Positions 32,010 to 40,802 of a stretch of 41,861 nt of DNA are shown here, piece by piece; position 1 is the stretch's first letter, and each line of letters opens with the position of its first letter. This DNA comes from JBLRWS01 sp047921075 (GTDB taxonomy: Bacteria > Bacteroidota > Rhodothermia > Balneolales > Balneolaceae): assembly GCA_047921075.1 (NCBI GenBank), contig JBLRWS010000019.1, positions 1-41,861 on the forward strand, written 5' to 3'. The notes below the pieces were generated by a model that did not search any database, was not told the origin of the DNA, and was given only the letters and a program-made list of their open reading frames with translations. A program made the translations under genes and the position numbers.

Positions 32010-32102
32010 ATGCCAAGCGGAAAAAAGCGGAAACGAGCAAAAATTGCCAAGCACAAGCGTAAAAAGCGGCTGCGGAAAAACCGGCACAAGAAGAAAAAGT
32101 AA
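32010..32102 (+). CDS. mS38-like (AURKAIP1/COX24 domain) small ribosomal protein
   Basis: This 30-residue open frame reads MPSGKKRKRAKIAKHKRKKR followed by LRKNRHKKKK. It is almost entirely Lys, Arg and His. It is a near-exact match, from memory, to the short AURKAIP1/COX24-domain proteins of Bacteroidota. Those resemble mitochondrial mS38 and the actinobacterial bS22 that bind rRNA at the small subunit. The frame is too short for usual gene callers. A strong terminator begins 21 bases after the stop, and a leader of about 80 bases precedes the ATG, so it seems to be a monocistronic, highly expressed unit. No clear ribosome binding site is seen. Confidence 0.88.
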   Translation: MPSGKKRKRAKIAKHKRKKRLRKNRHKKKK

Positions 32103-32122
32103 ACAAGCGGTGACACGAATTT

Positions 32123-32149
32123 AAAAGGGGCTTCAGTGCCCCTTTTTTG
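32123..32149 (+). terminator. Intrinsic terminator after the mS38-like gene
   Basis: AAAAGGGGC (32123-32131) pairs with GCCCCTTTT (32138-32146) around a six-base loop TTCAGT, followed by TT. It has a T run on the plus strand and four T on the minus strand, so it may also end the convergent gene at 32167. Confidence 0.87.
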
Positions 32150-32166
32150 TTTCAGGCATTGCTGGG

Positions 32167-32817
32167 TCAGGCGGCTTTTACTTCAACCGTTTGATCGACA
32201 ATACGTACTACCTGTTTGGCCTGCTGCAGCAGATGGATGAGTTTACGACGGGTAAAACGGTGCACTTCCTGCAGGGATTCCAATCCGGCCAGGGAAAACT
32301 GATAGTAGGAAATGAGGTTGATTGAGGTCAGATACTTGCCCTCTTTATCGCCATCAATTTCCAGATGCCAGCGGGTAATGATGTCATCATCCGCAAGAAT
32401 CTCATTTACTTTTCGGCTCGCTTTCTCCATCCACTCACTGGCTGTGCGAATGCGGAAGTCGGCATCGCCGTTGGAGGAAGATGGCTGGCACTGCTCAACA
32501 TCAAAACTCCAGTTCATCTCTACATCAATGAACGGATCGACGCTGGTTTTGCCAAATGTTTTGGTTTTTAATACCGGATGGTGCGATGTCCCCTCCATTT
32601 GCCGGGCACAAGCCGCCTCCCGAAAGCGATCCCAATCGAAATGAATGGAGAGCGTATCGAGGTGGTGCGTGGATGAAGAGAGGTCGATAATGATAGACAG
32701 GCCGGTCGCGTTGATTTTAGGCTCCGACCACGTCTTGAAGTTTTTTACATTGATGTTTCGCAGTGCAAGCGTATCGTCAATTTTGTTGACAATAGACTTG
32801 AAAATCGGATAGTGCAT
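32167..32817 (-). CDS. Protein of unknown function, divergent from rqcH
   Basis: I do not recognise this 216-residue soluble protein. It has no signal peptide, membrane segment or catalytic motif. Recurring features are a hydrophobic/charged first half (MHYPIFKSIVNKIDDTLALR, then TGLSIIIDLSSSTHHLDTLS), an acidic middle (DVEMNWSFDVEQCQPSSSN) and a helical C-terminus ending VVRIVDQTVEVKAA. The codon use and composition look native. It is convergent with the mS38-like gene and divergent from rqcH, with 42 bases to that start, so the two may share a control region. A role linked to ribosome quality control would be guesswork. Confidence 0.6.
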   Translation of the reverse strand: MHYPIFKSIVNKIDDTLALRNINVKNFKTWSEPKINATGLSIIIDLSSSTHHLDTLSIHFDWDRFREAACARQMEGTSHHPVLKTKTFGKTSVDPFIDVEMNWSFDVEQCQPSSSNGDADFRIRTASEWMEKASRKVNEILADDDIITRWHLEIDGDKEGKYLTSINLISYYQFSLAGLESLQEVHRFTRRKLIHLLQQAKQVVRIVDQTVEVKAA

Positions 32818-32859
32818 ACTGAATCTCTTTGCTAAAAATTGATGGTTTAGCGCAGCTCT

Positions 32860-34443
32860 ATGAATAATTATTTCACATTAAGATACTTAACCCAAGACCT
32901 TAGCCGCAAGTTAAAGGGTGCAACTTTTACCTTCAGCTACTCACCGCATAAAGATGTATGGGAAGGGTATTTTAATCAAAAACATGAATCCATCAGGCTC
33001 GTTTTTTGTGCACGATTTGACGAAATCGCACTGTTTGCTAACTCCTTTCGAGAGCCGAAGAAAACGAATGTAACCCGTTTTTTTGAAACCCTCGCCGGAG
33101 AGGAAGTAACCGATATTCGATTATCCGAAAATGACAGAATTGTAACGATTTTGTTCTCATCCGGTTCCACGCTTCTATTTCAGCTTTTCGGCCACGATGC
33201 CAATGCCATGTTGGTGCGGGATGGCCTGATTACGGAGAGCTTCAAAAACCCGGACAGCATTATTGGAAGCCGGCCGGCCGAACCAAGACCGCCCCGTGAA
33301 CGGGGCGAACCTCAACCGGATTGGGGAGCGAAAAAAACAATTCTTCATACCGAACCCAAATTCCCGCGGCATTTGGTGGGCCCGGTCATCCAACACTTTC
33401 AGCTTGATGAAAAAGAGCCGCAGCAGATTGCCGTAACCACTCGGACGCTGGTGCAGGAAATGACCGAAAGCGCCGTATTTCGCGTACTTGACAGTGGTAA
33501 TCTATGCCTTCTCCCGAACGAAACGCTGCCGCTGTCCACGCACAAATCGTTCGACGACTGCAACGATGCGGTGCGCTACGCATACTATCAAACCTCACGG
33601 CAGCGGCGGCTTCACAGCCGTATGCAATCGTTAAAGCCGCGCTTTCAACGTGAACTGAAACGCTCGCACCAAACCATACAACAACTCGAAGGAGCCGATA
33701 AGGCCCTGGAACGAGCCGAACAGTACGAACAGTTCGGGCACCTGTTAATGGCCAACGCTCATCAATCTCTCCAACACGGCACCGAATCGCTGCGTGTACA
33801 AAACTTTTATGACGAGGGCGAACCGATCGACATCCCGCTAAAGGAAGGACTCTCCATCGCAGAAAACGCCCAGCACTATTATCAAAAATCGAAAAAAGCC
33901 GAGACCCGTGTAGCAGAATCAAAAAAGCGGCTGGCGAGGGAGCTTCAGAAACGGGATGAACTGCAACGGCTGCATGAAGAGCTGCTGCAGATCGAAAAAG
34001 TGTACGAATTTGATGAGTGGTACGACGAGCAAACCCCGGCCCTGCGGCGGCTCAATCTGATTCATCAACAGCAGGAGACGGAAAAGCGCCCCTATCGCCG
34101 GGGCGAGGTTGACGGCTTTGAGATATGGATTGGAAAAAACGCCTCCAGCAACGACGAACTTACCATGCAGGCGCACAAAGAAGATGTGTGGCTGCATGCC
34201 AGAGGAGTGAGCGGTTCGCACGTGGTGATTCGCATGAACAACGACACGGGCATGCCGCCCAAACCAACCCTGTTAAAGGCTGCAGCCGTGGCGGCCTGGA
34301 ACTCCAAAGCGCGGGGCAGTGCACTGGTTCCGGTTATTGTTACCAAACGAAAATATGTTGTAAAATCGAAGCGAATGGCACGGGGTGCTGTTCGGGTTGA
34401 AAAAGAGAATGTAGAAATGGTAAAACCAGCACCACTTACATGA
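32860..34443 (+). CDS. rqcH: NFACT family ribosome quality control protein RqcH
   Basis: This 527-residue protein fits the bacterial NFACT family. An NFACT-N domain (1-180) contains the Asp92-Arg93 pair in SENDRIVTILF, equivalent to the DR motif required for alanine tailing by B. subtilis RqcH. A coiled-coil middle (about 245-390) follows, then the NFACT-R domain (about 418-515: FEIWIGKNASSNDELTMQAH, EDVWLHARGVSGSHVVIRM). RqcH binds the split 50S subunit with stuck nascent chains and adds C-terminal alanine tails for degradation. An extended basic-proline loop (RPAEPRPPRERGEPQPDW, near 140-157) is a local addition. Its stop overlaps the aroK start (ATGA), so expression is coupled to shikimate genes. 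Confidence 0.9.
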   Translation: MNNYFTLRYLTQDLSRKLKGATFTFSYSPHKDVWEGYFNQKHESIRLVFCARFDEIALFANSFREPKKTNVTRFFETLAGEEVTDIRLSENDRIVTILFSSGSTLLFQLFGHDANAMLVRDGLITESFKNPDSIIGSRPAEPRPPRERGEPQPDWGAKKTILHTEPKFPRHLVGPVIQHFQLDEKEPQQIAVTTRTLVQEMTESAVFRVLDSGNLCLLPNETLPLSTHKSFDDCNDAVRYAYYQTSRQRRLHSRMQSLKPRFQRELKRSHQTIQQLEGADKALERAEQYEQFGHLLMANAHQSLQHGTESLRVQNFYDEGEPIDIPLKEGLSIAENAQHYYQKSKKAETRVAESKKRLARELQKRDELQRLHEELLQIEKVYEFDEWYDEQTPALRRLNLIHQQQETEKRPYRRGEVDGFEIWIGKNASSNDELTMQAHKEDVWLHARGVSGSHVVIRMNNDTGMPPKPTLLKAAAVAAWNSKARGSALVPVIVTKRKYVVKSKRMARGAVRVEKENVEMVKPAPLT

Positions 34444-34982
34444 GTACACCAGCCATTCAGCAGCCGGTATTTTTATGCGGTATGATGGGCGCAGGCAAAT
34501 CGACCGTTGGCCAGGCTCTCGCCACACTCGCTACGCTTCCGTTTACCGACCTGGACCGGGAGGTTGAAACGACGGCGGGAAAATCGATCGCTGAAATTTT
34601 CCGCGACGATGGAGAGCCGGCCTTTCGGACATTGGAATCTTCGTTACTGCTCTCTCTTGCCGAATCTGCAGCGGGAGTGGTTGCGCTGGGCGGCGGCGCG
34701 CTGCAAAACCAGCATCTGGTGGATCATATAAAATTGCAGGGATGGCTTGTCTTCCTCAATCCACCGATTGATTTGCTTGCAAAGCGGCTTCATCATCGCA
34801 AAGGGCGTCCGTTGTTGCAGCAATCCGACCGGGCGCTGCGGGATATCCTCACCGAAAAGATGGAACAGCGTCTGCCCTTCTATCAGCAGGCCCACATTAC
34901 GGTTTCTGCCGACAGCGGAAAACCGGACGAAACGGCACAACAAATACTAAAAAAAATAAGGACGCATGAAGGAAACGCTTGA
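34440..34982 (+). CDS. aroK: Shikimate kinase
   Basis: The 180-residue P-loop kinase phosphorylates shikimate with ATP. The Walker A is GMMGAGKST (about 14-22), and the shikimate site shows FTDLDREVE (Asp37 region) and AFRTLESSLL. GGGALQ (84-89) binds the substrate, and the lid arginine is in KGRPLLQ (about 119-125). All key residues are present. The ATG overlaps the rqcH stop by four bases, and the aroB start overlaps the end of this gene by 17 bases, making a tightly coupled rqcH-aroK-aroB run. Confidence 0.96.
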   Translation: MSTPAIQQPVFLCGMMGAGKSTVGQALATLATLPFTDLDREVETTAGKSIAEIFRDDGEPAFRTLESSLLLSLAESAAGVVALGGGALQNQHLVDHIKLQGWLVFLNPPIDLLAKRLHHRKGRPLLQQSDRALRDILTEKMEQRLPFYQQAHITVSADSGKPDETAQQILKKIRTHEGNA

Positions 34983-36060
34983 TCTGCAAACCAGCCAAAA
35001 AACGGTGCGTGCGGTAACCGGCACGTCCATTCTCGCCGACGAACTGAGGCGGTATACCGACACGACCGGCCGTACCGAAGCGGTCGCCTTTGTAGATGCT
35101 AACGTTTGGAGCCACCATCAGGCAGCGATTGATGAGGCGATCGCTGTATCCGGACTTTCATGCCGCTACATCACCGTTCCGGAGGGAGAATCGAGCAAAA
35201 CTGTCGCTTTTTGGGAGCAGTGTCAGACCGATCTGCTGGCGCATCACATTCGGCGCGATACCACCATCATTGCGATCGGCGGAGGTGTAACCGGCGATCT
35301 GGCCGGGTTCGTGGCCGCAACCGTGCTTCGAGGCGTTCCGCTGCTGCACGTGCCCACCACGGTGCTGGCGATGGTAGACAGCGCCATCGGTGGAAAAACC
35401 GGGATCAACCATCCGATGGGCAAAAACCTGATCGGCGCCTTTTATCAGCCGGAAGCGATCATTGCCGACCTCCGATTTTTAGATACCCTGCCACCGCGCG
35501 AATGGGCCAACGGCCTCAGTGAAATCCTGAAGTATGGATACATTGCCGACGCTGCCCTGTTCAGCCAATGCGAACTCTTTCTGGATAAGACCCCCTCTGC
35601 CACCCACCCCGATCGGCTCATGGCGCTCATTCGCCGCTGCATCGAAATCAAAGCGGATATTGTGCAACGGGATGAGTTTGAAGGCGGTGTACGAGCATTT
35701 TTGAATTTCGGACACACCTTTGCACATGCTCTCGAAAAAAACCTACATTTCGATACCATCAGCCATGGTGAAGCCGTTTACATTGGGATGCATTGCGCGC
35801 TGCATATGTCGAACAAAACCGCGTCTGAACCAATACCGGACCATCTGCACCCGTTTCGTTCGCTCTACTCCTTCCGGATTAGGGAAGAGGATGTAAAGAC
35901 CGAAGAGCTGATCGAGGCGATGAGATCAGACAAAAAAAATCGCGCGGAAGAGGGATTCCGCTTTGTTCTGCTTAAAAAGCTGCAACATCCGTATCTTAAA
36001 ACTGTTACAGATAAGAGCCTGATCGCCGAATCCCTGGCGGATGGGCTCGACCAACTCTAA
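34966..36060 (+). CDS. aroB: 3-dehydroquinate synthase
   Basis: The 364-residue NAD+-dependent enzyme converts DAHP to 3-dehydroquinate, an early shikimate step. Motifs include VPEGESSKTVAFWEQC (about 64-79), AIGGGVTGDLAGFVAATVLR (about 102-121), the metal/substrate loop VPTTVLAMVDSAIGGKTGIN (about 129-148), GLSEILKYGYI, and the zinc-ligand His in LNFGHTFAHALE (about 246-257). Length is normal. It overlaps aroK by 17 bases. A stop at 36060 leaves 21 bases to tamB, so tamB may belong to the same transcript. Confidence 0.97.
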   Translation: MKETLDLQTSQKTVRAVTGTSILADELRRYTDTTGRTEAVAFVDANVWSHHQAAIDEAIAVSGLSCRYITVPEGESSKTVAFWEQCQTDLLAHHIRRDTTIIAIGGGVTGDLAGFVAATVLRGVPLLHVPTTVLAMVDSAIGGKTGINHPMGKNLIGAFYQPEAIIADLRFLDTLPPREWANGLSEILKYGYIADAALFSQCELFLDKTPSATHPDRLMALIRRCIEIKADIVQRDEFEGGVRAFLNFGHTFAHALEKNLHFDTISHGEAVYIGMHCALHMSNKTASEPIPDHLHPFRSLYSFRIREEDVKTEELIEAMRSDKKNRAEEGFRFVLLKKLQHPYLKTVTDKSLIAESLADGLDQL

Positions 36061-36081
36061 GTACCAAGCCGAGACGGCACC

Positions 36082-39000
36082 ATGTTTTTACGATGGATTT
36101 ACAATAGCTGGAAGCTCTTCTGGAGAGCCGTGGGTGTGCTGTTTCTCGTGATGATTACGGTGGCGGCCATCGGCCTGGCTGTGATCCAGCTCCCGGTTAC
36201 CAAAAACATTATAAAAAGTGAACTCATACAGCGGTTTAACAGCGACTTTGAGGGACAGCTTTATATTGAATCGTTGCATGGCTTTCTCCCCTTCAACGCC
36301 GAGCTGAGGCAGGTAGAGTTGTACGAATCGCCAGAATCGGACCGGCCATTTATCACCGTAGGCCGGGCGTACGTCTCCGTAAACCTGTGGCAGTTGCTGC
36401 AGCGGAATATAGAAGTGACCCGCTTTGAGTTGCTCACCCCTCGTGTGGAGCTTAATACCACCGCCGATAACCGCCTCAACTTGGTAGCCGCTCTTCAGCA
36501 AAAAACAGAACGTGAACCGTCCCCACCCGGTGAATTTGGTATGCTGTTCAATCGGTTTTACCTGTTTGCACCACTGCTAACGGTGGTAGACGGCACTCTG
36601 GAAGTAGATGAGTCGGTACCCCTCCCCGATCTGGTTCGGCGCACCAATGCTACCCGGCTAGACGAGTTAAACATCGAGGTATTTATTGAAAGCTCCGAAG
36701 AGCAGGTATTTTTTGACCTAAACCAATTTACCGCCACAACAACCGGCGGCGACTGGGAACGCATTTCCATGTCCGGCCAGTTTTTTCACGACCGTGAGTT
36801 TCTGGAGCTCAACAGCTTTCAAATACAGGCCAATGACAATCTTCTCACCTTCTCGGCTTCCGCCACGCCGGTCGATTTGACTGCGCCGAATGTAGAGGAG
36901 CAGATCGCTTCGGCACAGCTGCAAATCAGTATTGATGAAGGAGTGCTCCATGCACGGGATGCCGATCTTCTGTTGCCATCCTGGGTTCTTCTTCCTCACG
37001 ACCTGTTTTTTCAGGGAGGCCTTAGCGGAACGCTTGATGATCTGCGAGCCGACGGACTTGAACTCTATTTGGGAGAGAGTGCTATTCTTGCGGATGCGTC
37101 GGCCCGGTCGTTCTTTACTCCGGAGCGCACCTATGAGGCACGCCTTACCAACGTTGTTCTGCATCAGCAGGAGCTGCAGTGGCTTCTGCAACAACTGGGG
37201 CAAACCACATCGGCTACCCGATACGGCAACGTACTTCTCCATGGGGATCTGGAGGGTAATCAAACCGGATTTGCTGCCGATCTGGACATGCAAACCGATG
37301 CCGGGCGGGCTGAATTTACTGCCGGATACGATTTCCGAAACGGCCAAACGTATTCGCTGGCCGGCACCATCGACTCGCTGGATATCACTCCGTTTCTTGG
37401 CGATACACTACAACAAACCGTACTGCTGGGCACCCTTTCCGCAAACGGTTCCGGGTTCGACCGTGCAGCCATGGTCGATGCTTCCTTCTCATTTGATGGC
37501 AGCCGGTACGGCGATTTTGAATTGCGCAACGCCCACGGTGACTTGCGGTACAATAACGGCGTGCTGGATTATGAATTAAGGTTAGCCGAACGCGATACCG
37601 AGATCGATACAGAGGGCCGTGTTCGATTCTTTGGAGACAGCCAGCAGCTACAGACAGAAACACGTTTTCTTCAATTCAATCCCAACCGCTATTATCCGTT
37701 GCTCCCCTACGGATACAGCCGGTTTACCGGGTCGCTTTCGGCCAATCTGGAGGGCACTTCCGTCAATGATCTATACGGCCGGCTCTCGATCGAAATGGCC
37801 GGAGCTATTATTGAAAACGACTCCCTGCGCCCCCATCAGCTCTTTTTTGATCTGACCCCGGCCGACAGTGACCAACGCCGCCTGCGCTTTACAAGTTCGT
37901 TTCTGGATGTGGAAACAGTGGGCACCATTGCTCCCGATAACATCCGTGACATGGCCGCCTACTGGGCCAGCTACCTGAAAGCACGAGCAGATGAAGAGCT
38001 GTTGTTCGTAAGCGAGGAGCTGATTGATCAGCTCATACCCGCCGGAACTGCACCGGAACTGGGTGAAATGTCGGTCGACTTGTCTGCCGACATACGCCTG
38101 AAAGACCTGCCGCTTTTGCGCCATTATCTACCCGGGCTGCCCGAACTTACCAGTTCAGCTACCATTACAGCATCCGTTCAAGCCAACAAAGAGACCCTTT
38201 CTTTCAATTACAACCTGTTCGACAGCAACGCATCGCTGAACGGCACTGCAGCCCAGGAGTTCAGTTCTTCACTCCAGGCCCGGCTGCGCGCCGACCGACC
38301 ACTCAGAGAACACGCCTCGATTGATTTTCAACTGGCCGGGGCTCTGTTCGAGCGCGGCAACTGGCGGTTTAACAACGCCTATATCAACGCCACACTCCGC
38401 GACAGCTTGCTGCAGGTAGAGCAGCAGATTGAGCAATTTGGCGATGATGTACAGAGCCACACCCGTTTACAGGCCACCCTTAAAGAGAACCGTATTGATG
38501 TGCGGCTCGACAGCCTGAGCCTCGGCAATCCCACCTTTACCTGGACCACCACAGAGCCGGCCCATATCCGGTACGATCAAAACCGGCACACCACAGTCGA
38601 ATCACTAACACTAAGCAGTGGCGACGATCTGGTGTCGCTCTCAGGCACATTTAGCAACAGCCCCGAGGATTCCGTGAGCTACGAAATCCGCAACTTTGAG
38701 CTCTCGAAAGTTTCCGATTTGATTGGCGGCCGGGTACAATTTTCGGGGATGGTAAACGGCGATTTTACCACCCGCGCGCTTGGTATTATTCCATCTGTGC
38801 AAGGTGTGTTACAAGTTGATCAAGGACGGCTGAACGGACGCACCATCGGAGATCTGCGGCTCGATAGCCGTTTCAACTCCGAACAGAACCGCTTCAACAC
38901 CCAACTTCGGGTATATACCGATCCGGAGCGATACGCCGGTTATCGGGAGCAAAACAACGGAATTGGCCACGATTTACGGTTTGATGGATATTTCAGGCTG

Positions 39001-40785
39001 CCCGATGAAGCCGACGATTCCGACGACCTCTTCTATTTTGATGCCGATTTGCGTGAAATTGACATGTGGATTGTATCGGTCATCACACCTAACACCATTC
39101 CGCGAATGGAGGGGCGATCAAGCGGCAGTGGATTCATCCGCGGCAGCGCCACCGATTTCGACTTTGAAGCCACCTTTATGGCGGAAAATGTGGAAGGTAC
39201 GCCGCTCTTTATTAACGTAGATTATCTTGTGAGCGGGCAGCTCGATTTTACCAAAAGCGATGGATTGCTGTTCCGGGACATCGAGTTGCGCGACTCTCGC
39301 GGCGGGCGCGGCACACTGTCCGGGCAGGTCGACCTGATGGAGTTTACCCCCGAAAATCGATTCGACCTGAGCCTCCAGCTGAACAATCTGATGTTCATGA
39401 ACAATGTACCCGATCCCGATGTGCCGTTTTATGCGGAACTATACGGCACGGGGCTGGCCCGGCTCACCGGTACCAACGATGCCCCCGTTCTGCAATCCGT
39501 TGGTACGGTAAATCTCTCATCCAACTCGAGAGTGTGGTTCCCGCTGCGCGAAGAGACAGAACTGCAGCAAGACCGTCGTTTCATCCGCTTTGTAGATAGT
39601 TTTAATGCCTCCAATATTGCAACACGCCGCCCGGTTGCCCGGGGTGAGAACGGCGCCAACGGCAATCAGAATAACCAAAACCGTACATTCCTCGATCTGT
39701 TCACTCTGGATGTGCAGCTCTCCGCAAACAATCCGATCAACGTACAGTTGATATTTGATCCGGTGACAAACGAAATTCTAAATACCAGCGGTACCGGTCA
39801 AATACGTATTCTCGCGCAAGATCAAGACCTTAATATATTTGGGCGCTTCAATATACAGGGGGGCGACTATCAGTTTGTGGCAGGAGACATCATAACCCGA
39901 CGTTTTACCCTACGCGAGGGAGGCAGTATCAACTGGCAGGGCGATCTGGAATCGGCCAACCTGGATGTAACGGCTGCTTTTCGTACCCGACCCGATATTT
40001 CGGTTATCTCACCCACCGTCAATACCTTTCAGCGGGTGCCGATTGAGTTGATTCTGGAAATTGGCGGCACCATAGGTGCCATAGAAAATGAGTTTTTCTT
40101 TACCGTACCGGCTACCGTAGAGGGCACCACCGACCCGACCATCGCCAATCAAATCAACACCCTCAATCAAAATGAGGACGAAAAAACGGTGCAGGCACTG
40201 GCAATTCTGCTTACCGGAAACTTTATTCCGTCCGATCAGACGGCCAATCTCGGCTTTGGCGACAACGTAACCGGTACCACCGCCCTGGTGAACCCGCTGC
40301 TGTCGAGCCAGATAATCAGCCCTCTGCTCTCCAATCAGATTAACGCACTGCTGAACGATGATGTAGTGTTTGATGTGGATGTGAGCCTGCGCCGCGACCG
40401 CGTGGGAGGACAAGAAACCGACCAGTTCGGGGTAGATCTTGATGTTGCCCTACGGCTCTTCAACGATCGGATCATCTTACGCCGCGAAGGCCAAATTGCA
40501 GGCCAGCAGACGAATATTGGCGATTTGGGTGCAACCTATCGAATAAATCGTATCTTGTCGGTAACGGCTTTCCACCGGCAAGACCCTACCCTGGCAAACC
40601 GAACGGACAGCGATACCCGTCAGACCCAGGAGATGAACGGGTTGGGTGTGGAAGCCCAATATCAGTTTAATACATGGGGACATCTCTGGAACCAAATAAA
40701 ACGGCCGTTTCGGTGGATCTTCGGATCGAGCGGCAAAGAAGAAGAGGTCCCATCCGAAGAAACCGAATCGATCGCAGAAAATTGA
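36082..40785 (+). CDS. tamB: TamB-family envelope assembly/lipid transport protein
   Basis: The 1567-residue product starts with a membrane anchor (WKLFWRAVGVLFLVMITVAA, then IGLAVIQLP, about 10-40). It continues as an extremely long beta-rich region of the AsmA/Vps13-like kind, forming a periplasmic groove that carries phospholipid or assists outer membrane protein insertion. The C-terminal TamB (DUF490) domain occupies about 1180-1530, with LSANNPINVQLIFDP, GRFNIQGGDYQFVAGDIITR and RIILRREGQIAGQQTN-type strands. The acidic tail ends EETESIAEN. It is longer than E. coli TamB (1259). No TamA/Omp85 gene is next to it in the window. It is followed by rnr after 17 bases. Confidence 0.92.
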   Translation: MFLRWIYNSWKLFWRAVGVLFLVMITVAAIGLAVIQLPVTKNIIKSELIQRFNSDFEGQLYIESLHGFLPFNAELRQVELYESPESDRPFITVGRAYVSVNLWQLLQRNIEVTRFELLTPRVELNTTADNRLNLVAALQQKTEREPSPPGEFGMLFNRFYLFAPLLTVVDGTLEVDESVPLPDLVRRTNATRLDELNIEVFIESSEEQVFFDLNQFTATTTGGDWERISMSGQFFHDREFLELNSFQIQANDNLLTFSASATPVDLTAPNVEEQIASAQLQISIDEGVLHARDADLLLPSWVLLPHDLFFQGGLSGTLDDLRADGLELYLGESAILADASARSFFTPERTYEARLTNVVLHQQELQWLLQQLGQTTSATRYGNVLLHGDLEGNQTGFAADLDMQTDAGRAEFTAGYDFRNGQTYSLAGTIDSLDITPFLGDTLQQTVLLGTLSANGSGFDRAAMVDASFSFDGSRYGDFELRNAHGDLRYNNGVLDYELRLAERDTEIDTEGRVRFFGDSQQLQTETRFLQFNPNRYYPLLPYGYSRFTGSLSANLEGTSVNDLYGRLSIEMAGAIIENDSLRPHQLFFDLTPADSDQRRLRFTSSFLDVETVGTIAPDNIRDMAAYWASYLKARADEELLFVSEELIDQLIPAGTAPELGEMSVDLSADIRLKDLPLLRHYLPGLPELTSSATITASVQANKETLSFNYNLFDSNASLNGTAAQEFSSSLQARLRADRPLREHASIDFQLAGALFERGNWRFNNAYINATLRDSLLQVEQQIEQFGDDVQSHTRLQATLKENRIDVRLDSLSLGNPTFTWTTTEPAHIRYDQNRHTTVESLTLSSGDDLVSLSGTFSNSPEDSVSYEIRNFELSKVSDLIGGRVQFSGMVNGDFTTRALGIIPSVQGVLQVDQGRLNGRTIGDLRLDSRFNSEQNRFNTQLRVYTDPERYAGYREQNNGIGHDLRFDGYFRLPDEADDSDDLFYFDADLREIDMWIVSVITPNTIPRMEGRSSGSGFIRGSATDFDFEATFMAENVEGTPLFINVDYLVSGQLDFTKSDGLLFRDIELRDSRGGRGTLSGQVDLMEFTPENRFDLSLQLNNLMFMNNVPDPDVPFYAELYGTGLARLTGTNDAPVLQSVGTVNLSSNSRVWFPLREETELQQDRRFIRFVDSFNASNIATRRPVARGENGANGNQNNQNRTFLDLFTLDVQLSANNPINVQLIFDPVTNEILNTSGTGQIRILAQDQDLNIFGRFNIQGGDYQFVAGDIITRRFTLREGGSINWQGDLESANLDVTAAFRTRPDISVISPTVNTFQRVPIELILEIGGTIGAIENEFFFTVPATVEGTTDPTIANQINTLNQNEDEKTVQALAILLTGNFIPSDQTANLGFGDNVTGTTALVNPLLSSQIISPLLSNQINALLNDDVVFDVDVSLRRDRVGGQETDQFGVDLDVALRLFNDRIILRREGQIAGQQTNIGDLGATYRINRILSVTAFHRQDPTLANRTDSDTRQTQEMNGLGVEAQYQFNTWGHLWNQIKRPFRWIFGSSGKEEEVPSEETESIAEN

Positions 40786-40802
40786 AAAGACACATTTATT
40801 GA

